A DNA stretch of 64,000 nt from Bradysia coprophila (Eukaryota; Arthropoda; Insecta; Diptera; Sciaridae), in assembly GCF_014529535.1 (NCBI RefSeq), contig NW_023503501.1, positions 2,052,150 to 2,116,149 of the forward strand, given 5' to 3'. The notes beneath the pieces were generated by a model that was not told the origin of the DNA, made no database searches, and was given only the letters and a program-made list of their open reading frames with translations. The position numbers and the translations under genes are program-made. Positions 12,960 through 25,330 of the stretch are shown in pieces; the stretch's first letter is position 1, and every line of letters starts with the position of its first letter.

Positions 12960-13961
12960 GGGAGATGCGGGAAATCAGAAACAAAACTACATTTTTTATT
13001 TACATCTTTAAAAAAAAAATTCTATTTAAAATCGCTTGATAAGTCGACGATAAGTCGATAAAACCTGGGCATTGCACGATATTTATTCCAAAACAGGGTC
13101 ACCCATATCAAAAATAGCGTGAAAAATGGGTAAATAAACCGTCGTTACCGTGCAATATTGCACGGTATCGACTGATTTCAAACTAATATTTCGACTTATT
13201 TTTGATATGGGTGACCCTGTTTTGGAATAAATATCGTGCAATGCCCAGGTCCTCTGTCTATGTATGCCATAAACCAGACAAAATTAAATTTCGTTTCGCC
13301 TTCATTGCGTTTGATGTAAGTGACCAATTTTTCCAGAATTGCAGATTATTTCCAGATTCTGGACAGTATCGACTGATATTTTAGACCATTTTTGACATGG
13401 GTGACCAAATTTAGAAACAAATATCGTGCAATGCCGAGGTCCTCTGTCTATGAGGACCATAAACCAGGCAAAATTCATTTTCCCCTCGCTTCCATTGCAT
13501 TTGATGTACGGTATCACTGTCTCCAAGATTCACAGAATTCTGCAGAGTCTTCGAAACATGTTTCGGATCGGAGTGTTTCGATTTGTATGACTTGGTACAA
13601 TTTTATTTGGTTATTTTTGGAACCTTCTACTGTATACTTTGTATTTGGTTGTTGTAGAACTCTGAGAGTATCTCACATTCACATTGTGATCAACCACGAA
13701 ACTGGAGACATAGAATTTTCACAGTTAAAAAAATCGATTCTTCATGTTTTAGCCAAAAATCCAAAGGTGTTTCTTCGTACGGTTAATAAGTTACTGTTAC
13801 ACAAAAAATTTAAGAGGATGCTGACCTATTTTTCTATGCAATAGTAAAGTTGTACGACTCAATTGTCTACACTAAAATCTTATCAAGCGATTTTAAATAG
13901 AAATTTTTTTTAAAGATGTAAATAAAAAATGTAGTTTTGTTTCTGATTTCCCTCATCTCCC
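12960..13961. mobile_element. 1.0-kb element with ~84-bp terminal inverted repeats
   Basis: The left end (GGAGATGCGGGAAATCAG...) and the right end are inverted repeats over about 84 bp, nearly identical as far as TTTAAAATCGCTTGATAAG. Inside, about 13072-13105 and 13200-13240 form an inverted pair around GGGTGACC, and 13200-13320 is tandemly repeated at 13387-13510. The frame at 13392-13844 (150 codons, plus strand) spans one repeat copy and a unique tail containing HIHIVINHETGDIEFSQL; I do not recognise it. Probably a non-autonomous DNA transposon, perhaps with a transposase scrap. Confidence 0.75.
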
Positions 13962-14090
13962 AGGTAGACTACACACACATTTAAATATATCATTTTTCAT
14001 TTTTATTTGTCAGTTTGTTCTATTGAGAGGGCCCTTGGTAAGAAATTACTAATATACGTACATAAATATTGTATTTACAATTACTTCAAT

Positions 14091-14251
14091 CAACGCACTT
14101 CAAGCATGAGTGGAACTCTAGATAGAGTACTGAAACTGGACAGTGTATCATATAAACGTAAAACAGTGTAAAAACATTTTCATGTTAAATAGAGTATTTT
14201 CTGCATTCTGCAGCTGACCACTATGATCACTATGATGCTTGAAGTGCGTTG
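14091..14251. mobile_element. 161-bp MITE, TIR CAACGCACTTCAAGCAT
   Basis: The left end CAACGCACTTCAAGCAT is matched by ATGCTTGAAGTGCGTTG at the right end. An internal stretch contains GTACTGAAACTGGACAG. Related copies: 50223-50341, and one clear end near 28180-28240 with the same CTCATGCTTGAAGTGCGTTG terminus. Superfamily unassigned. Confidence 0.8.
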
Positions 14252-15030
14252 CTTAATCAAAACAATTTAATAACTTTGCACATCTGTAACAAAGAACGTT
14301 CATATATCCAGATTGTCTTTGAAATATCAAAATAATCGTTCAAGGTTGTTTTTATAATAAATAAATGCTCACATTAAGCTTATTGTTGGGTTTCCATTCG
14401 TCCTCCGTAAAGAGGACATGTCCTTATTAGCCCCATACGAAGTGCTTGGTGAAGCTTGGAACTAAATATACCAGGTAATGGCAAATGTGGCAGAGTTGAG
14501 TTAGGAAGCGAAAATTTGCACAGATTTTGATTTATTGAAAATTATTAATTTTCGACTTTTCGGTGGATCCTCACCTGTAAAAAAAAGAAACATTTATGAA
14601 CGGATAGAGTTACTTTTTAGGACACAAATACCTCTCTTTGAGAAGTACAGGAAAATTGAATTATTCGATCGTAGTTTACGTTTCAGTTTTCAAGCGAAAA
14701 AAAAATGAAAAAAATTCCTCAAAAATTATTTGCGTTTTCAAAAATTTCCCGCACAATAATAATCCATACGACGCTCACTCCAATTGTTGTCATTGTGTAA
14801 ACGGCGGATGTAAGGAACAAATCCGACGTTTAAAAATCGATCAAATTTTGCCTAGTAGAAGGCCTTTGCTTTCATGTATATTTTTTTTTTTAATTCAAGT
14901 CTTTTAATAATTACTTTCATAAGTCTTTTGTAAAAACAGGTCGATTATTTTACCTTCTAAATTATTTCATAAGTAAAGAAGACAGATAAAAGACAAGAAC
15001 ATCTGTTTGTACACGCCAGATAAATAACAA

Positions 15031-15330
15031 AATCAGTCAAAAAAAACCCTTAAAGGGTAAATGTGACGCAAGTCCTTTATCTTACTTACAAAATATAACT
15101 GATATCGCTGAGGGTGACGCATTGTACGCCGTACGCAAAAAATTGACCCAAAAAATTTTTGAAAGAAAGTTTTACAAAAAGAAATTTGCGTCACAAGTTG
15201 GGGGTCGTTGGAGTTAAGGGGGAGAAGTCAAAAAGTTGCTGTAAATATGCTCCGCCGTCCTCAAAAAAAATTTGTTACAACATTTTTGGTAGTGGACTTG
15301 CGTCACGCCCGCTTACTAACGTGCGGGCAT
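15031..15330. mobile_element. remnant of GTGACGCA foldback family
   Basis: It contains the block TCAGTCAAAAAA-ACCCTTAAAGGGTAAATGTGACGCA also present near 1330-1375, the GGGTGACGC block of 10717-11314, and the hairpin module of 12612-12650. It is therefore a mosaic or a decayed full member of this group. No gene is seen. Confidence 0.5.
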
Positions 15331-15608
15331 GATACATTGTGTTCGAGATTGTGTTGCATACATGAAAACAAAGACAACTACGCATCCGTAAAGGTATTCT
15401 GAAGGTTGAATATTTTATTGTCTACCTCATGCGAAAATTGACTATTACATGGCTGTTTACCCTCTGCCAAAATAGGAATATTTAGGGTTTATTTCATTGT
15501 GACAGTTCTTTCAAGTAAAATTTGCCTTGTTTTCATTTTAACGTTTCGTTGAAAGCATCGAACAAAAAAGAATGCAAGAAGTGTAGCTGTAGGTGTATTT
15601 CTTACTTA

Positions 15609-15732
15609 CAGTGAACGACATCTCAAATGTCTCACTGTCATTTTTTTCAGAGAATGTCATTGTGAATTTGCAATGACACAATAAAATTCTCAGAAAAATT
15701 TGACGGTGAGACATTTGAGATGTCGTTCACTG
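15609..15732. mobile_element. 124-bp Tc1/mariner-type MITE
   Basis: The terminal inverted repeats begin CAGTGAACGACATCTCAAAT and are nearly perfect for about 30 bp. TA dinucleotides flank both ends (15607-15608 and 15733-15734). A short element with CAGTG ends and TA duplication is the usual form of Tc1/mariner MITEs. Confidence 0.85.
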
Positions 15733-18700
15733 TACAACACTAAATGCTTTTGCTTATAGTACAAGCACTCCACTTCGTTGCAATTTCTTTAATAGTTGCA
15801 CAAACAATGCGTCTTCATCATAGCACTGTCAAGCACCGAAACTGACTTTGGCATGACTCAATAAGAACGAAGCACCGAAGCTGACTTTGACATCACTCAA
15901 TTAGAAGGCCAAACACACACCTGTTGACTATTTTTTTTTTGATAGCCATTGTATGAAAAAGAAAAGCCAACTTTGATCGGTTTATTCCTTTATTTGAGTG
16001 ACGTCATAGTCAGCTTCGAAAAACAATTCAATGTCAACATATCACTAGCCCCGCTAAAAAAAATTGTGCAAATGCGTATAATATGACAAGACAAGACAAA
16101 AATTAATATTTACTTATTGAATATTGTTTTCAAAAAATGAACTGATTAAACAAGTTCCAGAAATAACACATTTCCGTATGTAAGTTTTTTCTTCCAATTT
16201 ATTGAAAGATGAAAACAAGACATTGGATGAAATTTAAAAAAAAATATTTGATTAGTTTTCTGTCTGACTCAGACTCAAGGAAAAATTGTATAAAAACAAA
16301 CTTATTTATAGCTTCGTGATCGCCATGACTTCGTGATAAGGATAAAAACGATCCATCAGAACAGTCGGAGCGTTTGCTGCGACTAAAAATGACGAAGAAT
16401 GATTACTCATATGACCCTACCTGCATTAATTTTCAGAAATTATGATATTTGCATGAATGAAGGCTTCATTTAAAATATATGCAATCAATTCGGTTGAGTT
16501 GTAAAACGATGGTAACGGTTCAGCAGATTATAATAGTTGGTGATGAAATGTAATTACTTTTCGTCACTTGTAATGAAAAGTAGTTACATTTCGTCACTTG
16601 TGATGAAAAGTAAAGCCACCAGCAAACCAGCGAAAAAAGACCATGCATACGTCACCCAAAACAGGCATGAGAATATAGTTTTTATTGCCTATCCACCCGG
16701 ATTGTTGTGTGTTTATGTGCTAAAAAGTGATATATGTTCCAATGCTGATAAATAAATGTATATGTACATTTCCCACCCGCGGAAGGCGGTCGTTACATGT
16801 GGGAACGTTGTTATTACATCACAGGTGAAGGAAAATTCATTACATACCAGAAGATTTTCATTACCTACCAGCAAAAATATACTGAAATGTACTGAAATCA
16901 AAGCAATTACTCGCGTTGTTGTTTTAGTTTTGATACCACAAACTTTGTGCACGTAATTATCGTAAAAAAATGTTTTAAATAACTATAAATTACTTATTAA
17001 TGAAGAATGGAGACACTTATTAATGAAGAATGGAGAATCATTCCACTAATCCGAAAGGAACGGGCACTCGAAGATAGATGATAAATTGAAAATAATTTTG
17101 GCGTAGAGTGACCTTCCTACAAACAAAATGTCGTAACAGATACTTGTTGTGAGGCTGGTATGGCAAGTGTGGTATCGCTGTAAAGCTTAGACTGCAGGCT
17201 GATCAGGCATTATTGTTTTGTTGCAGCCTGTGTATTACAGATGAGTCCAAGTTTCACCGAGGATGGTGAAAATAAAATTTTTTAAATAATGTACAATTCA
17301 AATTTTGTAAAATTCATTCTCTACCAATATCACCATTCAAAGAGTCTCAAACTTTTTTCGTCTTGGACATATCACTATTCAAAGATGTCGAATTTTCGAC
17401 TTAAGCTGGCTGTAGCTACATGGTCAAGTTGTCGAGGGAAGCCATTTAAACACGAATTAGCTTAGAATTAGTCCCTCTATCTGTTGCGATAACAACACCC
17501 ACGAGTAACCCGTAGAAAGTACGTTTTGGATGTACAATTTACGGATGAGTAAACCATTGGTCTTATCGTGTTTTTGGGGGTTTTATCCGTATGTTGATGT
17601 ACACTTTATTCGTACATTGTTGTACATTTAATCCGTACTTATCATGTGACAGTTCAACTGTCACAGTTGCAATTGTGAATTCTATATTTCAACCAATTTG
17701 ACCTCATTCCGCTCCTCAGATATCTTTTTTGCAATTATTTTCTTAGACAACAATAATTTTTATTTGTGGAATTTAAAAAAATTAAATGAAAATGTTAAAA
17801 AAAAATCTGATGCGGGTTTGATTCGAAATTACGGAGAGGGCAGCCACATCAAGAATTCCTAACTTTGATCTGATGAGGCCGATCAAGGTGATTGATAAAT
17901 GTAAGGTTGCTCGTAAAATTTGCAGCTAGTTTGTCTACCATTCCCACTTAGGTTAAAATGTGACTACAGGCTTGAAGCACAACAGACGTAGGAAGTAGAA
18001 AAAACTATTTGCTGATGGCGGAAGACTGTCATTTGGCAGGTGATTTTAATGACTGTCAAGATGTTATGAATTTTGTCGTGTCAGTTTTTAACATGAACGT
18101 CATTTTTTAAAAGATTTTGCCAACTTCGATTTGAAATTATACTTTTTGGATATATAAGTCGGGAAATATTTTAAAACGAAATAAAACTTTTACAAAATCG
18201 TCGAATCTGAAACTAAAAAAGCACCACTGTGCCAATCAATTATTTACTTTACTTTTAACCGTTAATTAGAAGCCGTTCGAAATTCACGTTGATTATCTCA
18301 ACGGCCTGTTAGCTCAGCAGGAAAGTCTTAGCCTGACGTGTGAGAGGTACCCGGTTCAAATCCAGCTAAACTTGTTTTTTTTTTCTTTTATTATTTATGC
18401 TTGTAATCCTTTTTCCAAACTAAAAAACAGATGATATGATATGATTGTATCATTACCAATCGTTAATTAGCTTTGATCTATTTTTAAATTGACAAAGTCT
18501 GTATGACACTTACTGTACGTTTTAAATGTACATGGTGTACGGATGAGTAAACCATTGGTCTTATCGTGTTTTTGGGCGATTAAAACGTAGAACTTTTTTT
18601 TGGGTGAATCTGTATTCAAATTGGCTCGTCGGTCCCGCACGGCCATGAGTGCCGGTTCTCCACAACGGCTGGATGAATCCGCGAACTGAATGTGGTTCCT

Positions 18701-19065
18701 TATAGTACTCGAGTCCCTCAATAAGAACATGAAAAAAAATCAGAGGTGGTATCGCGACTCTATTTAAGTTTTATTCAACCCCACCGTGTACGATTAGTAG
18801 AATGATTGCACAAATGACTTAGTGTAAGCTATACGTTAAGCGGTTTCATAAATTACGTTAGGCAAAGATCTGGAATTTGTTTCGCGTTGTTTCGTTTGTA
18901 TGACAATTTTCAAAAAAAATGTGCCCATCATAAATTACAACTAAATCGAAAACTTAAAAAATATCAACGTTAATTGACGTTGACGTCAATCAAAGTTTTT
19001 AGATGTTTTGTATATTTACCTATAACTTATAAGTGTCTAACATTTCAATTTTCATAGATGGTGTA
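15733..19065. other. gene-free repeat-rich region
   Basis: No gene is recognised. 16540-16620 is a small alternating repeat of GTAATTACTTTTCGTCACTT and its near complement. 16675-16800 resembles 33640-33770 (shared TATTGCCTA.CCACCCGGA and TGTACATTTCCC blocks). A ~35-bp direct repeat containing ACGGATGAGTAAACCATTGG occurs near 17542 and 18540. The tRNA-like segment at 18302-18372 is listed separately. Confidence 0.45.
18302..18372 (+). pseudogene. tRNA-like sequence (degenerate)
   Basis: The segment has an A-box-like TTAGCTCAGCAGG and a B-box-like GGTTCAAATCC about 43 bp apart, as in tRNA genes. The acceptor ends do not pair, the T stem has mismatches and the anticodon stem-loop has the wrong shape. 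It is best read as a tRNA pseudogene or a tRNA-derived SINE head. A similar pair of boxes occurs at 21009-21080. Confidence 0.45.
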
Positions 19066-20315
19066 ATTCCCTTGACTGAAAGTCAGGGTCTTACACCAGA
19101 AAATACCGAAAAATGTGGGTAACAAAAAGGTTCACTTGAAAATGTATGAAATGCTATGAAAAACGTTAAATGTGGGTAACAAAAAATCGTTGATGATTTT
19201 TATTTATTGTAATTTTTTTTATATGAAAAGATCGATTTTTTATTGGCTGCGCCACTATTGTGAGCAGTCTTTTTTGTCGCAAAAAAAAAGTTGAAGGCAC
19301 GATAACTTGAGTAATTTTTAACCAATTTGGATGATTCTTTTTTAAATACGTGGAATTAAAATCCCGTGGCTAAGTTCGAAGATGGGCCATGTAGGACTAA
19401 GGATCTGGAAGCTATCCGAGGAAAACGGGATTTTATACTGTTGATCATAGCCTCAATTAAAAAAGATTACTTTGATGAAATTTGATTTTGTTTGGTGTTT
19501 GGTGCCTTGGACAGTCAAAAAAGTGCATTTTTATTCTATACGTGTTTCATCGATTTCAGCTGTTTTGCCATTGTAATTTGTATTATTAAAACAGCTGAAA
19601 TCGATAAACACGAAAATCATAAAAATACACTTTTTTGACTGTCCTTGGCTGTAGTGTAGGTAAATCATATAAGTTTGTTTTCGATGTGTAGGAAGAATAA
19701 TTTCATCATTCTATGTCAATCTTTTAACGTGTAAACATCTCTAGCTACTTGAACTACTAACATCTTGATAGTTTATTTATAGTTGACAATTAAATTTGAT
19801 AGTTGACTAACAAGTTGATAGTTGACTATCAAATTTGATAGGTGACTTGTGACTATCAAGTTCTTTGTCATTTATCAAGTAGGTAGTTTTTTACTCCCTT
19901 AAATTTTTGCAGGAAATATAAGATGAATTATCTCAACTAATTTCGGAAAACTTTTTTATTGAAATTTGGTAAACAAATCAGTTTTCATTTTTGGTTGGTC
20001 AAACAAGCGATACAACTTCTAGTCATTGAATTGTATAACAACCAGCAAAACAACGTAAAAGATAATATTGTAAAAATTTTACTAGTGTGAAGTTTGCGGC
20101 CAGAGCGAAGCGAGGGCCGGAATTCACACGAGTCGTGACATTTTATTCACCATTGAAGGTTTTGTGAATGGGAAACCGAGGGATTATTTTTTCTCGGTCT
20201 ACCAATAAATTTCTCCTTTTACAAATATTTTTAATCCCTGTACCATTATAGAGTCGAAATTGGTACTAATTTACCTAAAATATTGGTAAACTGAGTTATT
20301 TTTAACGATTAACTA

Positions 20316-21383
20316 CACAGAGAAAAAAGTCGGATTAAATGTTTAATCTACGGAAAGATTACGAACATTTTAAATTTTTCTAAAGATTTCATTTCAATCT
20401 TTTTTCAAAGATTACAAAAATTAAATCTTTCGATAGATTACGTTTCGGATTAAAATGGCTAAAATTGATAGTAGCAGTGAGAAGTGAAGTTAAATATAGA
20501 ACATTTTGCCACGAATTTTTTTTTTTCAAAGTTCGTTGTTATGGTATCTAGAGTTTATGATTAGAAGCTAGTCAAAGTAAAACTAAAAACCACAGCACAG
20601 AAATGTTGGAGTTTTTTTTGCTTTTCTTTAGGAATATTGATTTTTGAGTTGAAAATCGTTAAAAAATTGAATAAATTCTTCCATGCCAATTGGTCTGTTA
20701 TACTTCTTAATCAATTGTACAATTAAATATGGGGCGCAAAATATCGTTTTATTATAATATTTTCCTACTTTTCAATACTTTTGCCAGGCTCAACTTCCTT
20801 ATCGTTGCTTATCCAGATTTATGAAATATAATAATCGTTTATTGAATAATTAAAAAAATGAAGAAAAAAATGTTGCCTTCGATTAGGATTTGAACTCGTT
20901 TACTATGATACAAAGGTACAAAGGTTTCGTTCAGAAGATTATTTTTTAATCTTTGAAAGATTTAAATCTCCGTAACAACGGTTCGAAATTAAATCTTGCT
21001 AAGATTAAGAACCCAATAGCTCAGTGGTAAAGTACAGGACTGGAGATACGGAGGTACCGAGGTGAAAGAGTTCAAATCCTGATCAAAGTAAGTAAAAAGA
21101 AAACATTTAATTTCAACTAAACAAATAAAATTCCCAATTTCAGAATAAATAAAACAAGTAAATCTGACTCAATATTCAAATAAATGTTGGAAAAAAAATT
21201 TTAATTTCAAAATAAAAAAAAATTAAATCTCTTGGAAGATTTCGATCTAATCCTTCGAAAGATTATTTTCGAAAGATTAAATGCAAGTAATCTTTCGAAA
21301 AATTAGATTTCAATCCAAAAATAAATTTGGTCCTATATGTAATCCGAAAAAGATTTAAATCTAATCCAGGATTTCTCTCTGTG
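20316..21383. mobile_element. nested ~1.07-kb element with CACAGAGA ends
   Basis: The element starts CACAGAGA and ends TCTCTGTG, with TA at 20314-20315 and 21384-21385. Its arms are rich in GGATTAAAT / AAAGATTA motifs. At 21009-21080 it carries a tRNA-like A box (TAGCTCAGTGG) and B box (AGTTCAAATCC); an inverted copy of the B-box region (GGATTTGAACTCGTTTAC) is near 20886. It may be a MITE that captured a tRNA-derived sequence. Confidence 0.6.
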
Positions 21384-21904
21384 TACAAACTAATAAAGTT
21401 TATTTATTACCATGTCACCATGTGATCATGTGAAGGTATATTAAGTACCGGGGAACTTCCTTTTTTTTACGCAAAAGTGTAAGAGACGAACGAACATCTA
21501 TCGCACTTTTTTATTTTGTGAGAAAGTCCTCGTTCCACATTCACAAAACAAACTTCGCATCTACTCTGATGTAACAAAAAGGAAATCAAACAGAATAATA
21601 GACAGCTCATACGAGTGGGAAGTTTACGGTCAGAGCGAAGCAAGGTTTGAAATCAACACGAGTCATATTTTATTTATGATTTGAGGTTGATTGAAAATCT
21701 TGAAAATTGAAAATTTATAAGAAAATTGAGAACTCAAAAAGCGGTCAAAAATCATTCCACCTTACGCTCGATGGTTGCAAAGAAAACATTGTCAAATTTT
21801 ACTGTCATTTGCGTGGAGTCATTAATATGGTAAATATATTATGTATTATGTATATTATGTATATTATGTATGACAAGTTTTTATGAATACGTCAAAGGTT
21901 GATG

Positions 21905-22095
21905 CTATTTGCACAATGTGCAAATAGTCTCTTTATAATACTTCGGCTATTTGCACAAGGTGCAATTAGAATTTGTATTATAAAAAGACTATTTGCACCA
22001 TGTGCAAATAGACAAAGTATTATAAAGAAACTATTTGCACATTGTGCAAATAGCCAAAGTATTATAAAGAGAATATTTGCACCGTGTGCAGCGAG
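21905..22095. repeat. five palindromes phased at exactly 42 bp
   Basis: Copies of the 23-bp palindrome CTATTTGCAC-NNN-GTGCAAATAG start at 21905, 21947, 21989, 22031 and 22073; the second and fifth are slightly decayed. Spacers contain TATTATAAAGA. Because 42 is divisible by three, a spurious repeating 14-residue frame runs through the array; I do not regard it as a gene. The regular spacing suggests binding sites on one DNA face or subterminal transposase sites. Confidence 0.8.
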
Positions 22096-22171
22096 CCTTT
22101 TCCTACGTCAAAAATACATTTAGAAAAGTGTCAGGCAAGGGACCTGACCCGCCCAAAAGGTGGGACCTACA

Positions 22172-25100
22172 CAATAACGGTTTCTCAACACTCGGTGAAC
22201 AAACATATGTACACTCAGCGAAGGAAAATAATTTATTATACTCTGCCAAGTTACACAACTGACTTCTGACGGAACTTTTATTAATTTTAATTAGATTAAA
22301 CTTGTTCGAGTCAGTGTTTTTCCTCTCATAATGAGAACTTTCTTCCATGATTCATATCAAATAGAACGTGGAACATATATATACACGTAGCAATCACTAC
22401 ATAGAATGAAGAAAACTTGTTTACCAAAATTTTTGGGCATCACAAAATTCTTATTTAAATTCACCAGGAAATGTGAGATTCGTTGTCACTGTATTCCAAA
22501 TATTTTTTTTGTCTTTGCCTCTTTAAATACGAAAAAAATAAACCCACATGTTACGAATACCATTATTATATATCCAAAGCGTCGGATACAACCCAGAAAG
22601 GAAACTAGGTCATCGAGAAAATCTGTTTCAACTTTCCGCCAACAAAAGTTAATAAATCAGTCGGTATCCACATAGACGTTTTTTGTTTTTGTTTTAAGAT
22701 ACTGGTGGTTTTATTACTGTTCGATACACTGACTTTTGTTGCGTTTCAGTGTATCATTCTCTAGATGCTGTATATAGTTGATTGAATTATTCGATGGATA
22801 CACTTTTTTCCGTTTTATTTTCCTTTTTTTATATATTTTTTAAACTGCTATCCCGTATAACATTTCATTACACCCGTGATGGATGTTGAAGTTGAGCGGA
22901 GAGTTTCGACCGAATTTATTGTTGTGAGGGACTGAGGGACTGGTGAGAATATATGGTTCCGAAACAAAAGGTCGCCAGGTTACTGTTCTTGTGTCGGTGT
23001 AAGATATCGTTTTTATAAAATTGAACAGTAAACAAGGGTAAACAAACTATACTGTTGCCGTTCGTTGATTTCAGATAACCTTTTCAAAGTTTTTCCATCC
23101 CTATTCCCAATTTCGTTACTAGATTGTCATTTAATATCTCCATTTACCTATCGATCACATGACAGGTTGATTGATAAAATTATTCGGCAATTTGAATCAG
23201 ATATGTTGAGTCATAGCACTGCTTCCAGCATGAACAATGAATTGAGAAGTATGTCAAATTTAGGGGCTTTAGAGAAAAGCGCATACAACGTAAACAAGTC
23301 ATCTATTTTCACGTGAAAAACATATAGATCCGGTACTTTCAGACGTAACCTCATTTTAGATTCGTTAAATGTTTCGTTCATTTATTCAATTGTAGGAATT
23401 GTTTTTAACGTCGATGGCATTTCAAACGTCCTTGAAGATTATCTATAGGCTGTTGTGATATATTTCGCCTGCTTTTCTATTCTAATACTAGAAGCAGTCC
23501 AATGGCCTGCTGGGTGCTTTGATCTGAAACAACAATAAATTTACTTGTTCAATGTTTCAAGGTCAGGTTGATCAACAGCTAATTTCGATTTCACGTTTCA
23601 TATCAGTAGTTACATATCAGTTTCATTTATAAATTTGTTTTAACAACCAGTTCAACTGGAAACTGTACCTGAATCAGAACTAATGAACTAAACTGATCTC
23701 ATCATAAGAATGTATTTTTGGTGGAACAATAAAAATTGTAGAATTACAAACCAATTACAAACTTTTATTGAGTTGAATTTGGTTGAATCAGGTTGAATTC
23801 GATCATTATTAAGATACGGATGGTTAGATCAATAGGAATGGAAAATATAATCGAATGAAGGGAAAATATGAACGAATGAATGAAGCGAATGATTGGAAAA
23901 TATGAGCGAATGACAGGCGAATAGTGGGAACAGGATTTTCCGTTGTTGTTTCCACCTGATTATAACTTCTTAGCTCCTTAGAAAGTACACTAGTAGAAAG
24001 TGTCTTATGCAGTTACCTTACCAATATAGATAATGGAAGCTACTGATAGCTGCATTTATGGAGGTGGTATTGGTGTTTTATATCCTAGCGATAGGTAGTT
24101 GAGACCTGTGGAGACTCCAAATCGGAACTTTTGGCATCCTGGGTTCCGGCTGCATCAAAAAGTCTGCTGTTCCCATTACTTTGCGGGAAACGGGTTGCAG
24201 CGGGACCAACAGAACTCAGAGCACTGAGACCTATGATAGCACTGAACCAAGCACTAGATCATATCTTTGAAAGGAAACATTTTGAGTTTTTCCAAAAATC
24301 TACCGTCCACAGAAGTTGCGTAAATAACTATTGTATGCTAACTGCTGCCTACTGGGGACGAAAGTTGGAAAATGTAAGCACAAGGGGCGATAGTGACAGA
24401 AAAATGTAAGCCAAAGAGCTAAAGCGAAGAAGCAGTAGATGACATATAAAAGTAATCGATGTTCACAGTCTGTGATATTTTCAAATTTTTGCCAAAACAT
24501 CATAACCTGAAAACAATTTTTTGACTGGAAACATCGCTGACTTTTAAAACTCTTAAATATGTCAAATATGTTCAGAACTTAAAAAAAATCACTGTATCGA
24601 GAATGCCCCTCCTGAAAATGCTGTTCTAGTGATATGATCGAACCCACTATTAGTGTACTAAGCCCATGTTGCCGAGTGTGTTATTTGTTCAATAGGAAAT
24701 ATCCATATCTCGTAAAACTCAAAATCATTGTGTGTATTATATAGTAGATAAGAGGTCAGTACACTCATCATATGACTGGTTTTAGCCAAATCATTGATAA
24801 TGAGACCTGAGAGCTCATTAGAGTATACTTTAGTCAGTTTGTCTCAATGTTTTCATAAGTTTAAGATTAATAGAACATTTACATATGAGAATTGTTTTTT
24901 ACAAATCTATTCGGTAACAGCGTATTTAAAACAACAGAGGTAATGCTTTATTTCCTCTTACCAAAAAAGTACTCCGTGTGAGAGACAAAATTGAATTTTT
25001 TCAATTTTTGCTTAAATTCCAAAAAACCATCGGTTTTTCAAACTCTTATCGCGTACCAAATATTGGATTTGAGTCCTGAGATCATGGGCTATAAATTGAC

Positions 25101-25291
25101 ATTATATTTAACTAAAACCAGTCGAATAAAAATTTAATTATTTTTCTGTTAGCATTATGCCCACACCGAGTCATTGCAACGACATCTTGCTTGCGACGGT
25201 AGAATATAAAAAGAGAAGAGTCTAGAAAATAGAAACTCATGCCGTCTGCCGCTCCAGCAGATAATAATAATTCAGAATTTAAATTCAATTT
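22172..25291. other. gene-free region
   Basis: I recognise no gene. The frame at 22406-22675 (89 codons) lies downstream of an AT-rich TATATATA stretch but shows no family motif. 23331-23452 is a copy of the TACTTTCAGACGTAACCTC repeat. The frame at 24131-24409 has a non-ATG start and no motif. 24940-24990 matches, in inverted orientation, a block near 39388 that reads CTCACACGGAGTACTTTTTT. Confidence 0.45.
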
Positions 25292-25296
25292 AAAAA

Positions 25297-25330
25297 TGAC
25301 ATCATTTTATGACTGAAACTGGCTATAAAA
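25297..25330 (+). promoter_or_regulatory. cystatin 1 core promoter: TGACATCA element and TATA box
   Basis: TGACATCA is at 25297-25304 and TATAAAA at 25324-25330. The block AAAAATGACATCATTTTATG and the 27-bp spacing are kept in all three cystatin genes (34545/34572 and 41436/41463). TGACATCA is one base from the CRE/ATF site TGACGTCA, so bZIP control is a reasonable inference. The start site is probably near 25355-25375 (CTAGTTTCAACGTG). Confidence 0.75.

Larger units (their letters stand above)
19066..22171. mobile_element. large foldback family, copy A (~3.1 kb)
   Basis: The left end TTCCCTTGACTGAAAGTCAG forms a hairpin. The right end, with GGGACCTGACCCGCCC and AAGGTGGGACCT, carries a degraded match to the inverted terminus TCAGTCAAGGGA. 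Copies B (36314-38388) and C (56082-59084) share these ends and the interior: an ATTCC-type block with CAGGATTTTAC, GATAGTTGACTATCAA runs (19780-19870 here) and a module like GAAGTTTGCGG..GAGCGAAGCGAGGG (20090 and 21620 here). Copy A also carries the nested element 20316-21383 and the palindrome array 21905-22095. No transposase is seen. Confidence 0.65.

Noticed and set aside
14638-14907. 89-codon frame with several Cys and His
   Set aside because: The spacing does not fit a zinc finger and the flanks are repeat-like.
18302-18372. Functional tRNA gene
   Set aside because: A and B boxes look right, but the acceptor and T stems do not pair and the anticodon arm has the wrong size, so I call it tRNA-like only.
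21905-22095. CRISPR-like array
   Set aside because: Spacers are repeats of each other, the genome is eukaryotic, and there are no cas genes.
21899-22123. Small repetitive protein with 14-residue repeats
   Set aside because: The frame exists because the DNA palindromes repeat every 42 bp; there is no signal peptide, splice context or codon evidence.
24131-24409. 92-codon frame
   Set aside because: It has no ATG at its start, no recognisable motif and no splice partners.
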